DNA from: Bacteroidota bacterium
GTDB lineage: Bacteria; Bacteroidota; Bacteroidia; Flavobacteriales; Flavobacteriaceae
Assembly: GCA_023390775.1 (NCBI GenBank)
Contig: JAEWCF010000092.1
Span: 1-10,609, forward strand
DNA: 10,609 bases
Reading direction: 5' to 3'
Both the position numbers and the translations under genes were made by a program. The notes beneath the pieces are model-generated. The model was given only the letters and a program-made list of their open reading frames with translations, did no database searches and was not told the DNA's origin. Below, one piece after another: positions 1-5,626 of this stretch; position 1 is the first letter of the stretch; each line of letters opens with the position of its first letter.

Positions 1-204
1 CGGCTTTCCATCTATGCCGCGGCGGTTGATTTCAGGGGAGGTGTTCTCCAATCCCCGGTCATTTGGGTAGCCATCTTCGCGGCGCTTCTCGGGGCGTTGT
101 CAGGACAGAGGTTGCTTCGCAAGGTGACGATCCGCACGGTCCAAATGGCGGTTGCCTGGATGCTGATCTTGATCGGGGGGCTTTTTGCCCTCGGAATTGT
201 GTAG
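1..204 (+). CDS. TauE/SafE (TSUP) family permease, C-terminal fragment
   Basis: Frame 1 is open from the window edge to a TAG at 202-204 and gives the last 67 residues of a membrane protein. The fragment carries a DFRGG segment, then PVIW leading into a hydrophobic stretch (about residues 19-35). A short basic loop (GQRLLRKVTIRTVQ) follows, then a final hydrophobic helix ending LFALGIV. This pattern matches the C-terminal end of the TauE/SafE (formerly DUF81) family. Members are inner-membrane exporters or permeases, some linked to sulfite or other sulfur-containing anions. The substrate cannot be told from this fragment. A second in-frame-adjacent TAG follows immediately (205-207) and overlaps the promoter box of the next gene. 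The family assignment comes from recognised motif wording, not a search. Confidence 0.75.
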   Translation, partial: RLSIYAAAVDFRGGVLQSPVIWVAIFAALLGALSGQRLLRKVTIRTVQMAVAWMLILIGGLFALGIV

Positions 205-212
205 TAGCTTTG
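205..212 (+). promoter_or_regulatory. Bacteroidota -7 promoter element (TAGCTTTG)
   Basis: TAGCTTTG fits the TAnnTTTG consensus of the Bacteroidota primary sigma factor. A TTTG at 184-187 lies 17 bases upstream and could be the -33 element. The box sits directly after the permease stop codon and 14 bases before an ATG at 227. This suggests that the recombinase reading frame originally began at 227. Confidence 0.5.
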
Positions 213-229
213 CCGAAACCTTAATCATG

Positions 230-237
230 AAAAAAAA
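230..237 (+). other. A8 homopolymer, probable frameshift site at the recombinase 5' end
   Basis: An ATG at 227-229 runs straight into eight A residues. As written, this frame stops at a TGA at 278-280 after 17 codons. The recombinase frame is open from 231 but has no ATG or GTG before the TTG at 309. With seven A residues, the ATG at 227 would join the recombinase frame and add 27 residues before the TTG. That extension contains FENFYEKVHRQL, which resembles the first helix of the N-terminal core-binding domain in related integrases. The cause could be a real indel, slippage during expression, or a sequencing error. Confidence 0.6.
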
Positions 238-308
238 GCAATTACCTTTCCCGGGCGTGCGAATGTGTCCCGGGATTTGAGAATTTTTACGAAAAAGTCC
301 ATCGCCAA

Positions 309-1169
309 TTGACGATCGCCGGACGCAGCCCGCAGACAATTCGCAATTATTCGCTGTTTTTGGCAAGGATGGCCCTGCGGTTCCACGAGGTTCCCATACG
401 GTTGACGCCCGAGCAAATCCAGACCTATCTCTACGAGGCGATCACCTTGTCCCCCACCCCTTCAAATTCATTTTTCAAGCTCACGGTTTATGCCCTTCGA
501 TTTTCATTCCGTGTTTTTGGAATGGATGCACGCATGGTGGAACTTCCCAAAATTGCACGCGAGAAGAAATTGCCCGTCGTACTCAACCGCTCCGAGGTCA
601 GGCGGATACTCGACCTTTGTACCAATCGCAAACACCGGCTGATGATAGAATTGCTTTACGGATGCGGCCTTCGCAACAGCGAATTGCGGAATTTGCAAAG
701 CGGCGATCTTGATTTTGAGCGCAAGACGGTCCACGTTCGCGGGGGAAAGGGCCGCAAGGACCGGTATGTGGTCATGGGCGACAGGCTTTCCCGTTCCCTC
801 GCGCAATACAGCCTCGATAAAACCGACACTCGCTACTTCTTTTCATCAAGGTTGGGACTCAAACGTGCGGACGGCCAGTATTCCGGCAAAGGCTTGAACT
901 GGATCATTGTGCAGGCCGCGTCCCGTGCGGGAATCACCAAAAAAGTTTCGGTCCACACCCTTCGACATACTTATGCCACGCACCTTCTTGACAACGGCCT
1001 CGACATCCTTTCGATCGGCAGGCTCCTGGGCCACGCCGACATCAACCATACCCTGATATACCTTCACGTTTCGCAATTGGGCAGGCAAGCGCCCTTTAGC
1101 CCGCTCGACCGTCTTCTTGGAGATAATCTTCCGGCGGCGCGATGTCCGCTTCTGAATCAGTGCGCATAA
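309..1169 (+). CDS. Tyrosine recombinase/site-specific integrase, probably with a frameshifted 5' end
   Basis: This is a DNA strand-exchange enzyme of the phage-integrase/XerCD superfamily. From the TTG at 309 it is 286 residues: a SAM-like core-binding domain (about 1-85), then the catalytic domain (about 88-260). The catalytic set is complete: Arg122 (GCGLRNSEL), Lys147 (GGKGRKDRY), His216 and Arg219 (HTLRH), His242 (LLGHADI) and the nucleophile Tyr251 (IYLHV). The ending QAPFSPLDRL is typical of the Bacteroidota integrases often found near insertion sequences. The TTG start would remove the first helix of the core-binding domain. Homologous-looking sequence lies in frame upstream (see the A8 tract), so this start is a fallback. 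No transposase, partner recombinase or terminal repeats are visible. The enzyme is probably not the housekeeping XerC or XerD, and its target site is unknown. Confidence 0.85.
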   Translation: MTIAGRSPQTIRNYSLFLARMALRFHEVPIRLTPEQIQTYLYEAITLSPTPSNSFFKLTVYALRFSFRVFGMDARMVELPKIAREKKLPVVLNRSEVRRILDLCTNRKHRLMIELLYGCGLRNSELRNLQSGDLDFERKTVHVRGGKGRKDRYVVMGDRLSRSLAQYSLDKTDTRYFFSSRLGLKRADGQYSGKGLNWIIVQAASRAGITKKVSVHTLRHTYATHLLDNGLDILSIGRLLGHADINHTLIYLHVSQLGRQAPFSPLDRLLGDNLPAARCPLLNQCA

Positions 1170-1171
1170 AA

Positions 1172-1193
1172 AAAGCCGGATTGTTCCGGCTTT
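1172..1193. terminator. Bidirectional intrinsic terminator
   Basis: Nine-base arms (AAAGCCGGA / TCCGGCTTT) flank a four-base loop. On the minus strand the stem runs directly into a seven-T run, which makes a strong terminator for the lipoprotein gene. On the plus strand the tail is a weaker TTTCTCTTTC just after the recombinase stop codon. Confidence 0.85.
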
Positions 1194-1215
1194 CTCTTTC
1201 ATAGCAAAAATTCCC

Positions 1216-1419
1216 TTATGGAACTTGTTCCATCTCTCCTGACGTGGTTCCCGATACATTGGTATCGTTCACAACGGTGGCGGTATCGGTGGTTTCCATC
1301 TCCATTTCGGTAGTTTCGGTCGTGGTCTCGACTTCGGTCTCGGCCTTGTTATCTTTGCACGAGGTCAAGGCGGTAGTGGCAAAAAGGGCTCCGAGGGCCA
1401 GTTTCATGATCGCTTTCAT
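1216..1419 (-). CDS. Small Thr/Glu-rich lipoprotein
   Basis: This 67-residue protein has a signal peptide with a basic start (MKAIMK), a hydrophobic stretch (residues 6-18) and a lipobox L-T-S-C with the lipidated Cys21. The mature part is about 46 residues, low in complexity, acidic and very rich in Thr, Glu, Met and Val. It looks disordered and has no recognisable domain. It is probably anchored to the inner or outer membrane. Short Thr/Glu-rich lipoproteins are common in Flavobacteriaceae and have no assigned function. Met5 is an alternative start, but the ATG at 1419 keeps the charged N-region. A GGGAG lies three bases upstream, closer than a normal ribosome-binding site. It has its own promoter box (1443-1450) and terminator, so it is likely monocistronic. 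Confidence 0.7.
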   Translation of the reverse strand: MKAIMKLALGALFATTALTSCKDNKAETEVETTTETTEMEMETTDTATVVNDTNVSGTTSGEMEQVP

Positions 1420-1442
1420 AATCTCCCGGTTTAAAGTTTAAC

Positions 1443-1450
1443 CAAAGATA
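1443..1450 (-). promoter_or_regulatory. Bacteroidota -7 promoter element (TATCTTTG) for the lipoprotein gene
   Basis: On the minus strand this reads TATCTTTG, an exact TAnnTTTG match. It ends 23 bases before the lipoprotein ATG and lies in the 87-base gap after menD. No clear -33 TTG is seen at the usual spacing. Confidence 0.5.
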
Positions 1451-1506
1451 GTCACGCAACCTCGCTTCTGCCTTACAGAATTTGCCCCAATGATTCCACC
1501 ATTTCC

Positions 1507-3162
1507 CTAAAGCGCGGCGAAGTACGAGGCGAGAACCTTTTCATTATCGTTCGAGGGAGTAAACACTTCCAGTATGGCCGGCCCGGAGGTTTCGTGCAAT
1601 TGTTTCATGCCGAGATTGAGGGAAGGCTCATCGTCAGCGGCCAAATAATGGAATCCGTACATCTGCGCGAGGTGTTTCGCATCGAGGTTGTGGCGGGTTT
1701 CAAAGAATTTCCTGAAGATTTCATTGTCCTGGTGGCCCGGCAGGATCCTGAAGATTCCGCCGCCGCGGTTGTTAATGACGATAATCTTGAAATCAGCGGG
1801 TACCGAATCGTTCCAGAGCGCATTGCTGTCATACAAAAACCCGACATCGCCGGTCAAAAGGGTCGTGGGTTTTTGGCTGGCCAATGCCGCGCCGATTGCC
1901 GTCGAAGTGCTTCCGTCGATCCCGCTCGTTCCGCGGTTGCACCAGATCTCCACGCTCGGGTCGGCGTCAAAAAGCTGGACATAACGAATAGCCGCGCTGT
2001 TGCCCACATGCAGCATGCTCCCGGCACGCAGTTGGGGCATGATCATCCCGATGGCCTTGAAATCCGAAAACGGGGCCGTCGGAAAAAAACGGTCGTGGCG
2101 CCTCCTGCGGGCTTCGGCCGTCTTTTGCAGTTCCTTTTTATAATTGCTCTTGACCACCATCGTAAACGGAAGGAATTGCTGAAAAAAATCGTTTGGGCCT
2201 GCGTCGAAGTGACGTGAAAGGCTGCCGTATGTGTCGTAGGCCCGGATGGGATCGATGTGCCAATGGTGAAGGGGACGGTAGCGGCGCAAAAATGACTTGA
2301 TCCGCTTGGAAACGACCATCCCGCCGAAGGTCACCAGGACTTCCGGCTGCAAGGACAGGAAATTTTTTGGCGTAAAAGGCGTGATGATTCGGTCAATGTT
2401 GCCCGTGAAATCCCGATGGTGCAGGTTGGACGTGCTCTCGGTCATTACCGCAACCGACGGATCGGCCGCAAGCTGCTGCACGATTTCCTCGTCAAGGGTA
2501 TCGGGTTCGGCAACACCGACAAGAATCAACTTGCGCGACGCGGAGTTCCAGATATTGGTGTATGCTTTAAGATCGTCCACCGATAGTGTCTTGTAAACCT
2601 TGGCAAAAGCCGAAATGGTTACGTCGACGGTCAATTTACGGGTTACCTCGTACAACGGTTCCTCAAAAGGGGCATTGATATGGACCGGGCCGCGGCGGGT
2701 AAAGGCCTTGTTGATGGCGTGGTTGATTTCGAATTCATTTTCGGGTGAGGCCGCGGGGCTCAGGTTGGCGTTGTAAAGCGAATGGTTGTGAAAAACGTTC
2801 TCCTGGCGGATGGTCTGGCCGTCGCCGATGTCGATCATGTGCGGGGGACGGTCGGCCGAAATGACCACGAGCGGGACCTGGCTGTAAAATGCCTCGGCAA
2901 AGGCCGGATAGAAATTGAGCAACGCCGAACCCGAAGTGCATACAAGCACGGGCGGCCGGCTGGTTTGTTGCGAAATGCCCAAAGCGAAAAAAGCGGCCGA
3001 GCGCTCATCGGCGATGCTGTAGCAGTTGAACTTTGGATTGGACGCAAACCCGATCGTGAGGGGCGCATTGCGCGAACCGGGGCAAATGATGATGTTGGTG
3101 AGCCCCTTAGCCAGGCAAATCTGGACAATGCTCTGCGCTAAAGGTATTTTCGGATAGGTCAT
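1507..3162 (-). CDS. menD: 2-succinyl-5-enolpyruvyl-6-hydroxy-3-cyclohexene-1-carboxylate synthase (MenD)
   Basis: MenD is a thiamine-diphosphate enzyme that joins isochorismate to the succinic semialdehyde unit of 2-oxoglutarate (EC 2.2.1.9). It commits isochorismate to menaquinone synthesis. At 551 residues it has the normal length. Visible hallmarks are CPGSRNAPL (27-35), the cofactor-activating Glu53 in ADERSAAFFALG, SADRPP (102-107), and a DIGDGQTIRQ segment (111-120). NRGTSGIDGSTSTA lies at 409-422. The metal/ThDP motif starts at GDV (438-440) and ends about 25 residues later at Asn464-Asn465. All three domains (PYR, central, PP) appear intact. It stands alone here, with no other men gene in the window. 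It is divergent from the acetyltransferase gene and has its own -7 box and a palindromic leader. Menaquinone is the usual respiratory quinone in Flavobacteriaceae. Confidence 0.97.
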   Translation of the reverse strand: MTYPKIPLAQSIVQICLAKGLTNIIICPGSRNAPLTIGFASNPKFNCYSIADERSAAFFALGISQQTSRPPVLVCTSGSALLNFYPAFAEAFYSQVPLVVISADRPPHMIDIGDGQTIRQENVFHNHSLYNANLSPAASPENEFEINHAINKAFTRRGPVHINAPFEEPLYEVTRKLTVDVTISAFAKVYKTLSVDDLKAYTNIWNSASRKLILVGVAEPDTLDEEIVQQLAADPSVAVMTESTSNLHHRDFTGNIDRIITPFTPKNFLSLQPEVLVTFGGMVVSKRIKSFLRRYRPLHHWHIDPIRAYDTYGSLSRHFDAGPNDFFQQFLPFTMVVKSNYKKELQKTAEARRRRHDRFFPTAPFSDFKAIGMIMPQLRAGSMLHVGNSAAIRYVQLFDADPSVEIWCNRGTSGIDGSTSTAIGAALASQKPTTLLTGDVGFLYDSNALWNDSVPADFKIIVINNRGGGIFRILPGHQDNEIFRKFFETRHNLDAKHLAQMYGFHYLAADDEPSLNLGMKQLHETSGPAILEVFTPSNDNEKVLASYFAAL

Positions 3163-3170
3163 GCAGATGG

Positions 3171-3194
3171 GTTAGGGCCTGTTAACAGCCTAAC
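3171..3194. repeat. Imperfect palindrome in the menD leader
   Basis: The outer arms GTTAGG (3171-3176) and CCTAAC (3189-3194) enclose the perfect 10-base palindrome CTGTTAACAG (3179-3188). Two extra bases (GC, 3177-3178) bulge on one side. It lies between the menD -7 box and the menD ATG, where the transcript should begin. It could be an operator or an RNA hairpin. Confidence 0.5.
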
Positions 3195-3201
3195 AAATTT
3201 A
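3194..3201 (-). promoter_or_regulatory. Bacteroidota -7 promoter element (TAAATTTG) for menD
   Basis: The minus strand reads TAAATTTG, an exact TAnnTTTG match. It ends 31 bases before the menD ATG. A TTTG lies only about 13 bases further upstream, too close for a standard -33 element. Confidence 0.5.
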
Positions 3202-3246
3202 GCAATGGCGATGCAAAATGCCTATTAAAAAGGGGTAAACTTTATC

Positions 3247-3254
3247 TATATTTG
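3247..3254 (+). promoter_or_regulatory. Bacteroidota -7 promoter element (TATATTTG) for the acetyltransferase gene
   Basis: TATATTTG is an exact TAnnTTTG match 20 bases before the ATG at 3275. No TTG is seen at the -33 position. Confidence 0.55.
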
Positions 3255-3274
3255 ACGAACTGCAAATTTTTCCG

Positions 3275-3772
3275 ATGAAGGTTATCATCCGCGCGGCAAC
3301 AGCCGACGACGTGCCCGCGATCCTGGAGATCGTGAACCATGAAATCCTCAACAGCACGTCGATTTACGAATACCTGCCCAGAACCCTGGAGACGCAACTC
3401 GCCTGGTACCATGACAAACTTCGCAAGGGATTTCCCGTAATCGTGGCCGAGTCCGACAATCGTGTTGCGGGTTTCGGTGCTTACGGTACCTTCCGGGAAA
3501 GGACCGCATACAAAACAACGGTCGAGCATTCGGTTTACGTGGAAAAGGGTTTTCAGGGCAAGGGCATCGGCTCGCGATTGCTGGAGCACCTCGTATCGCT
3601 TGCCAAAAACGAAGGACGGCACGTGATGATCGGCGGGATCGATGCGGATAATGCGTCCAGCATCGATTTTCATGAAAAACACGGTTTTGAGCGTTGCGGG
3701 CTCGTGCGCCAGGCGGCCTATAAGTTTGGCAAATGGCTGGACCTGTGCTTCATGCAGCGCATTCTGGATTAG
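3275..3772 (+). CDS. GNAT N-acetyltransferase, phosphinothricin acetyltransferase-like
   Basis: This 165-residue cytoplasmic protein is a single GNAT domain. It would transfer the acetyl group of acetyl-CoA to an amine. The N-terminal RAATADDVPAILEI (6-19) and the STSIYEYLPRT region (28-37) follow the phosphinothricin/methionine-sulfoximine acetyltransferase (Pat/MnaT-like) subfamily. Glu85 in VEHSVYV is at the position of that subfamily's active-site glutamate. The acetyl-CoA pyrophosphate loop is QGKGIG (94-99). NASSIDFHEKHGF (126-138) is the conserved motif-B region. In bacteria such enzymes usually acetylate toxic amino-acid analogues or free amino acids, and the exact substrate cannot be read from sequence. 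The gene is divergent from menD with its own promoter box. It ends seven bases from the convergent peroxidase gene, and no obvious terminator lies between them. Confidence 0.88.
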   Translation: MKVIIRAATADDVPAILEIVNHEILNSTSIYEYLPRTLETQLAWYHDKLRKGFPVIVAESDNRVAGFGAYGTFRERTAYKTTVEHSVYVEKGFQGKGIGSRLLEHLVSLAKNEGRHVMIGGIDADNASSIDFHEKHGFERCGLVRQAAYKFGKWLDLCFMQRILD

Positions 3773-3779
3773 ATAGCGG

Positions 3780-4340
3780 CTAGCTCTTGATCCACTCCAC
3801 GATTTCGGGATCGTCGGGCAAGGTCCTCGGCGAAATTACTTTGACCAACCGGCCTTGTTCATCCACCAGGTATTTCTGGAAGTTCCAGCTCACCTGGGAA
3901 TCTTCCAACCCATTTTTGGCCTTTTGGGTCAAGAACTCATAAACCGGGTGCATCCCCTGCCCCTTGACGGTTACCTTGGACATAAGGGGAAAAGTCACGC
4001 CGTAATTTTTTTGGCAGAATTGTGCGATCTCCTTTTCGGTACCCGGTTCCTGGCCCGCAAAGTCGTTTGACGGGAAACCGACGATGGTCACCCTATCGCC
4101 GTACTTTATGTGAAGCTGTTGAAGTTGCTCATACTGAGGCGTAAGCCCGCATTCGGAAGCGGTGTTGACCACGATGACTTTTTTACCTTTCAGTGAACTG
4201 AAGTCAAAATTGCGGCCGGCAATGTCGGTCGCAGAATATTGGTGAAGCGTCTGCATGGCGGGAGTGTTTTTTGGATTGGATTTTTGCGCCGTCGTACAAC
4301 AGGCGCACACGATCGATATCAAAATGGCGATTGCTCTCAT
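3780..4340 (-). CDS. Glutathione peroxidase-family thiol peroxidase, exported
   Basis: The protein has 186 residues and a thioredoxin fold. It reduces hydroperoxides; bacterial Cys-type members generally use thioredoxin rather than glutathione. The catalytic tetrad is visible: peroxidatic Cys64 (NTASECGLTPQY), Gln97 (FAGQEPG), and Trp152 with Asn153 (SWNFQKYL). Cys109 in QFCQKNYGVTFP is a candidate resolving cysteine. Residues 1-19 form a short hydrophobic signal ending CCTTAQ. Cleavage could be by signal peptidase I near AQ, or by lipoprotein processing at Cys14 or Cys15, though the lipobox is poor. Either way the enzyme probably works outside the cytoplasm. Met29 is an internal start that would give a cytosolic form of typical family length. 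A U-tract hairpin ends just upstream of the start codon (see the terminator at 4352-4390). It faces the GNAT gene convergently. Confidence 0.93.
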   Translation of the reverse strand: MRAIAILISIVCACCTTAQKSNPKNTPAMQTLHQYSATDIAGRNFDFSSLKGKKVIVVNTASECGLTPQYEQLQQLHIKYGDRVTIVGFPSNDFAGQEPGTEKEIAQFCQKNYGVTFPLMSKVTVKGQGMHPVYEFLTQKAKNGLEDSQVSWNFQKYLVDEQGRLVKVISPRTLPDDPEIVEWIKS

Positions 4341-4351
4341 AAGGCTAATTT

Positions 4352-4390
4352 AAAAAAAATAAGAAAGGGCCAACCAAACGGCTGCCCCTT
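4352..4390 (-). terminator. Intrinsic terminator or attenuator in the leader of the peroxidase gene
   Basis: On the minus strand, arms at 4390-4380 and 4375-4365 form an 11-position stem with one G-G mismatch and one G-U wobble around a four-base loop. TCTTA and then eight T residues (4359-4352) follow. It reads in the direction of holA to the peroxidase gene. It ends 11 bases before the peroxidase ATG, leaving almost no room for a promoter after it. Confidence 0.7.
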
Positions 4391-4495
4391 CCTAACTAAC
4401 CAAGTAACCAATCAAATCATGAAAATCATGCATGCATAATGTTCTTCTTGATGAGGTTTCTCAGATTAATATTGTAAAATTAACATGCTCCCCGG

Positions 4496-4538
4496 CCGAA
4501 TCCATTACATGATTTCCCAAAGAATTTACAGGATTCGG
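4496..4538. repeat. Inverted repeat directly after the holA stop codon
   Basis: CCGAATCC (4496-4503) is exactly complementary to GGATTCGG (4531-4538), with a 27-base spacer. It abuts the holA TAA (4539-4541). No T-run follows it on the minus strand, so it is not a standard terminator. It may protect the mRNA 3' end. Confidence 0.45.
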
Positions 4539-5540
4539 TTACGCGAAAATTTTCACCATCATTTCCTTGAGCAGGTCTCCCTGGCCCAGGTTGGCGCCCA
4601 CGCCCTTGCTGCGGGCATCGATTTCCCGCAGGGCCGCGACAATGGAACTTACCTTTTTCATGGGATAATGCCGCAAGGCCGCGGTGTATTCTGATACGAA
4701 GGAGGGCCTGATTCCAAGAACCGAAGCGACGTTTTTGGGGCTGCGGTCCTTGAGCCCGTGATACTGCAACAGTTGTACGAAGAACCGGAAGACCATGCTT
4801 GTGGTCACCACCAGCGGATTGTCCTTTGGATTGTCGGTAAAATACTGGATAATCTGATAGGCCTTCAATTCATCGCGGCTTCCGATGGCCTTGGTCAGCT
4901 CAAAATTATTGAAGTCCTTGCTAAAGCCGATGTTGTCCTCAATGTGCTTGGCGCCGATGGTGCTTCCGGGCGGAAGGATGACCTGGAGTTTCTCGAGTTC
5001 CTTCGCGATGCGGCCGAGGTCGGTGCCGAGGAATTCCACCAGCATGGCCGCGGCCTTGGGCTCGATGCCGTATTGCTTTCCGGCCAGGACGCGCTTGATC
5101 CAGTCGCCCACCTGGTTTTCGTACAATTTCTTGCTTTCGAATACGAGGCCGGACTTTTCGAGGTACTTGATGAGCTTCCTGCGTTTGTCAAGCGTCTTGT
5201 ACTTGTAGCAGAAAACCAGCACGGTAGTAGGCGTCGGACTGGCGGCGTAGGCCTCAAGTTTGTCTATGGTCCGCGAAAGATCCTGTGCCTCCCGGACAAC
5301 CACGACCTGACGTTCGGCCATCATCGGGTAGCGCCGGGCAGCCCCTACGATATCCTCTACCGAAACGTCCCGGCCATAAAGGATGGTCTGGTTGAAGCCG
5401 CGGTCTTCCTCGGCCAGGAGATGGTTTTCCAGGTATTCGGAAAGGCGGTCGATGAAATAGGGCTCCTCTCCCATCAGGAAATAGATCGGATGGATTTTCC
5501 CCGATTTTATGTCGTTGACAATTCTCGCTGCTTCTTCCAA
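4539..5540 (-). CDS. holA: DNA polymerase III delta subunit (HolA)
   Basis: Delta is the clamp-loader subunit that opens the beta sliding clamp during replication. The 333-residue length is normal. The N-terminal IHPIYFLMGEEPYFIDRL (about 16-33) is the family hallmark, where the P-loop position of the AAA+-like fold is degenerate. YGRDVSVEDIV and YPMMAERQVVVVREAQDL follow at about 55-87. YENQVGDWIKRVL lies near 140-152, and the C-terminal collar domain contains NPKDNPLVVTTSMVFRFFVQLLQYH. The start is a TTG at 5540. The frame stops five codons upstream and has no ATG or GTG in between, and flavobacterial HolA proteins begin at this same point (MEE..RIVNDIK). No Shine-Dalgarno sequence is seen. 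The gene is divergent from the HsdR-N gene and followed by an inverted repeat and then a terminator hairpin. Confidence 0.96.
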   Translation of the reverse strand: MEEAARIVNDIKSGKIHPIYFLMGEEPYFIDRLSEYLENHLLAEEDRGFNQTILYGRDVSVEDIVGAARRYPMMAERQVVVVREAQDLSRTIDKLEAYAASPTPTTVLVFCYKYKTLDKRRKLIKYLEKSGLVFESKKLYENQVGDWIKRVLAGKQYGIEPKAAAMLVEFLGTDLGRIAKELEKLQVILPPGSTIGAKHIEDNIGFSKDFNNFELTKAIGSRDELKAYQIIQYFTDNPKDNPLVVTTSMVFRFFVQLLQYHGLKDRSPKNVASVLGIRPSFVSEYTAALRHYPMKKVSSIVAALREIDARSKGVGANLGQGDLLKEMMVKIFA

Positions 5541-5614
5541 GTGGCTATTGAAAATTCAGGTGGTATTCTTGATAACTTGTGAAAGGGATCCGGCAAGGGA
5601 CAACGCCAAAACGA

Positions 5615-5622
5615 TATATTTG
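5615..5622 (+). promoter_or_regulatory. Bacteroidota -7 promoter element (TATATTTG), possibly giving a leaderless mRNA
   Basis: TATATTTG is an exact TAnnTTTG match that ends only four bases before the ATG at 5627. Transcription should start within a few bases of the box end, at or beside the start codon. No TTG is seen at the -33 position. Confidence 0.5.
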
Positions 5623-5626
5623 CGGC

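Larger units (their letters stand above)
4341..4538. other. 198-base structured intergenic region between the peroxidase gene and holA
   Basis: No convincing gene is present. The region holds a minus-strand terminator hairpin (4352-4390), then a run of TAAC-type repeats on the plus strand (4391-4418). A six-codon plus-strand ORF starts ATGAAAATC at 4419 and stops at 4439. An AT-rich stretch follows (4461-4485), then an eight-base inverted repeat with a 27-base spacer (4496-4538) abutting the holA stop codon. Confidence 0.6.

Noticed and set aside
232..238. A-AAA-AAG heptamer resembling the dnaX-type -1 slippery site at the recombinase 5' end
   Set aside because: A -1 shift from the ATG at 227 leads to a third frame, not the recombinase frame. 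The recombinase frame needs +1, or loss of one A.
846..1259. Minus-strand open frame spanning the recombinase 3' end and the terminator
   Set aside because: It would be translated across a strong terminator hairpin and overlaps two supported genes.
1..1260. Insertion sequence or integrated element boundaries around the recombinase
   Set aside because: No terminal inverted repeats, target-site duplications, tRNA gene or transposase could be seen on either side.
1594..2217. 207-codon plus-strand open frame inside menD
   Set aside because: It is antisense to conserved MenD coding sequence and has no recognisable domain or promoter.
3771..3785. Small palindrome (GCTAGC) between the convergent GNAT and peroxidase genes as a terminator
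   Set aside because: The stem is only a few bases, with no T-run on either strand.
4758..5582. Long plus-strand open frame (274 codons) opposite holA
   Set aside because: It lies almost wholly antisense to a clear HolA, shows no recognisable motifs, and has the composition of a GC-skewed shadow frame.
5579..5626. GTG start giving a 16-residue N-terminal extension on the HsdR-N protein
   Set aside because: The family starts at MQ(R/K)LNFP, and the -7 promoter box lies inside the extension.
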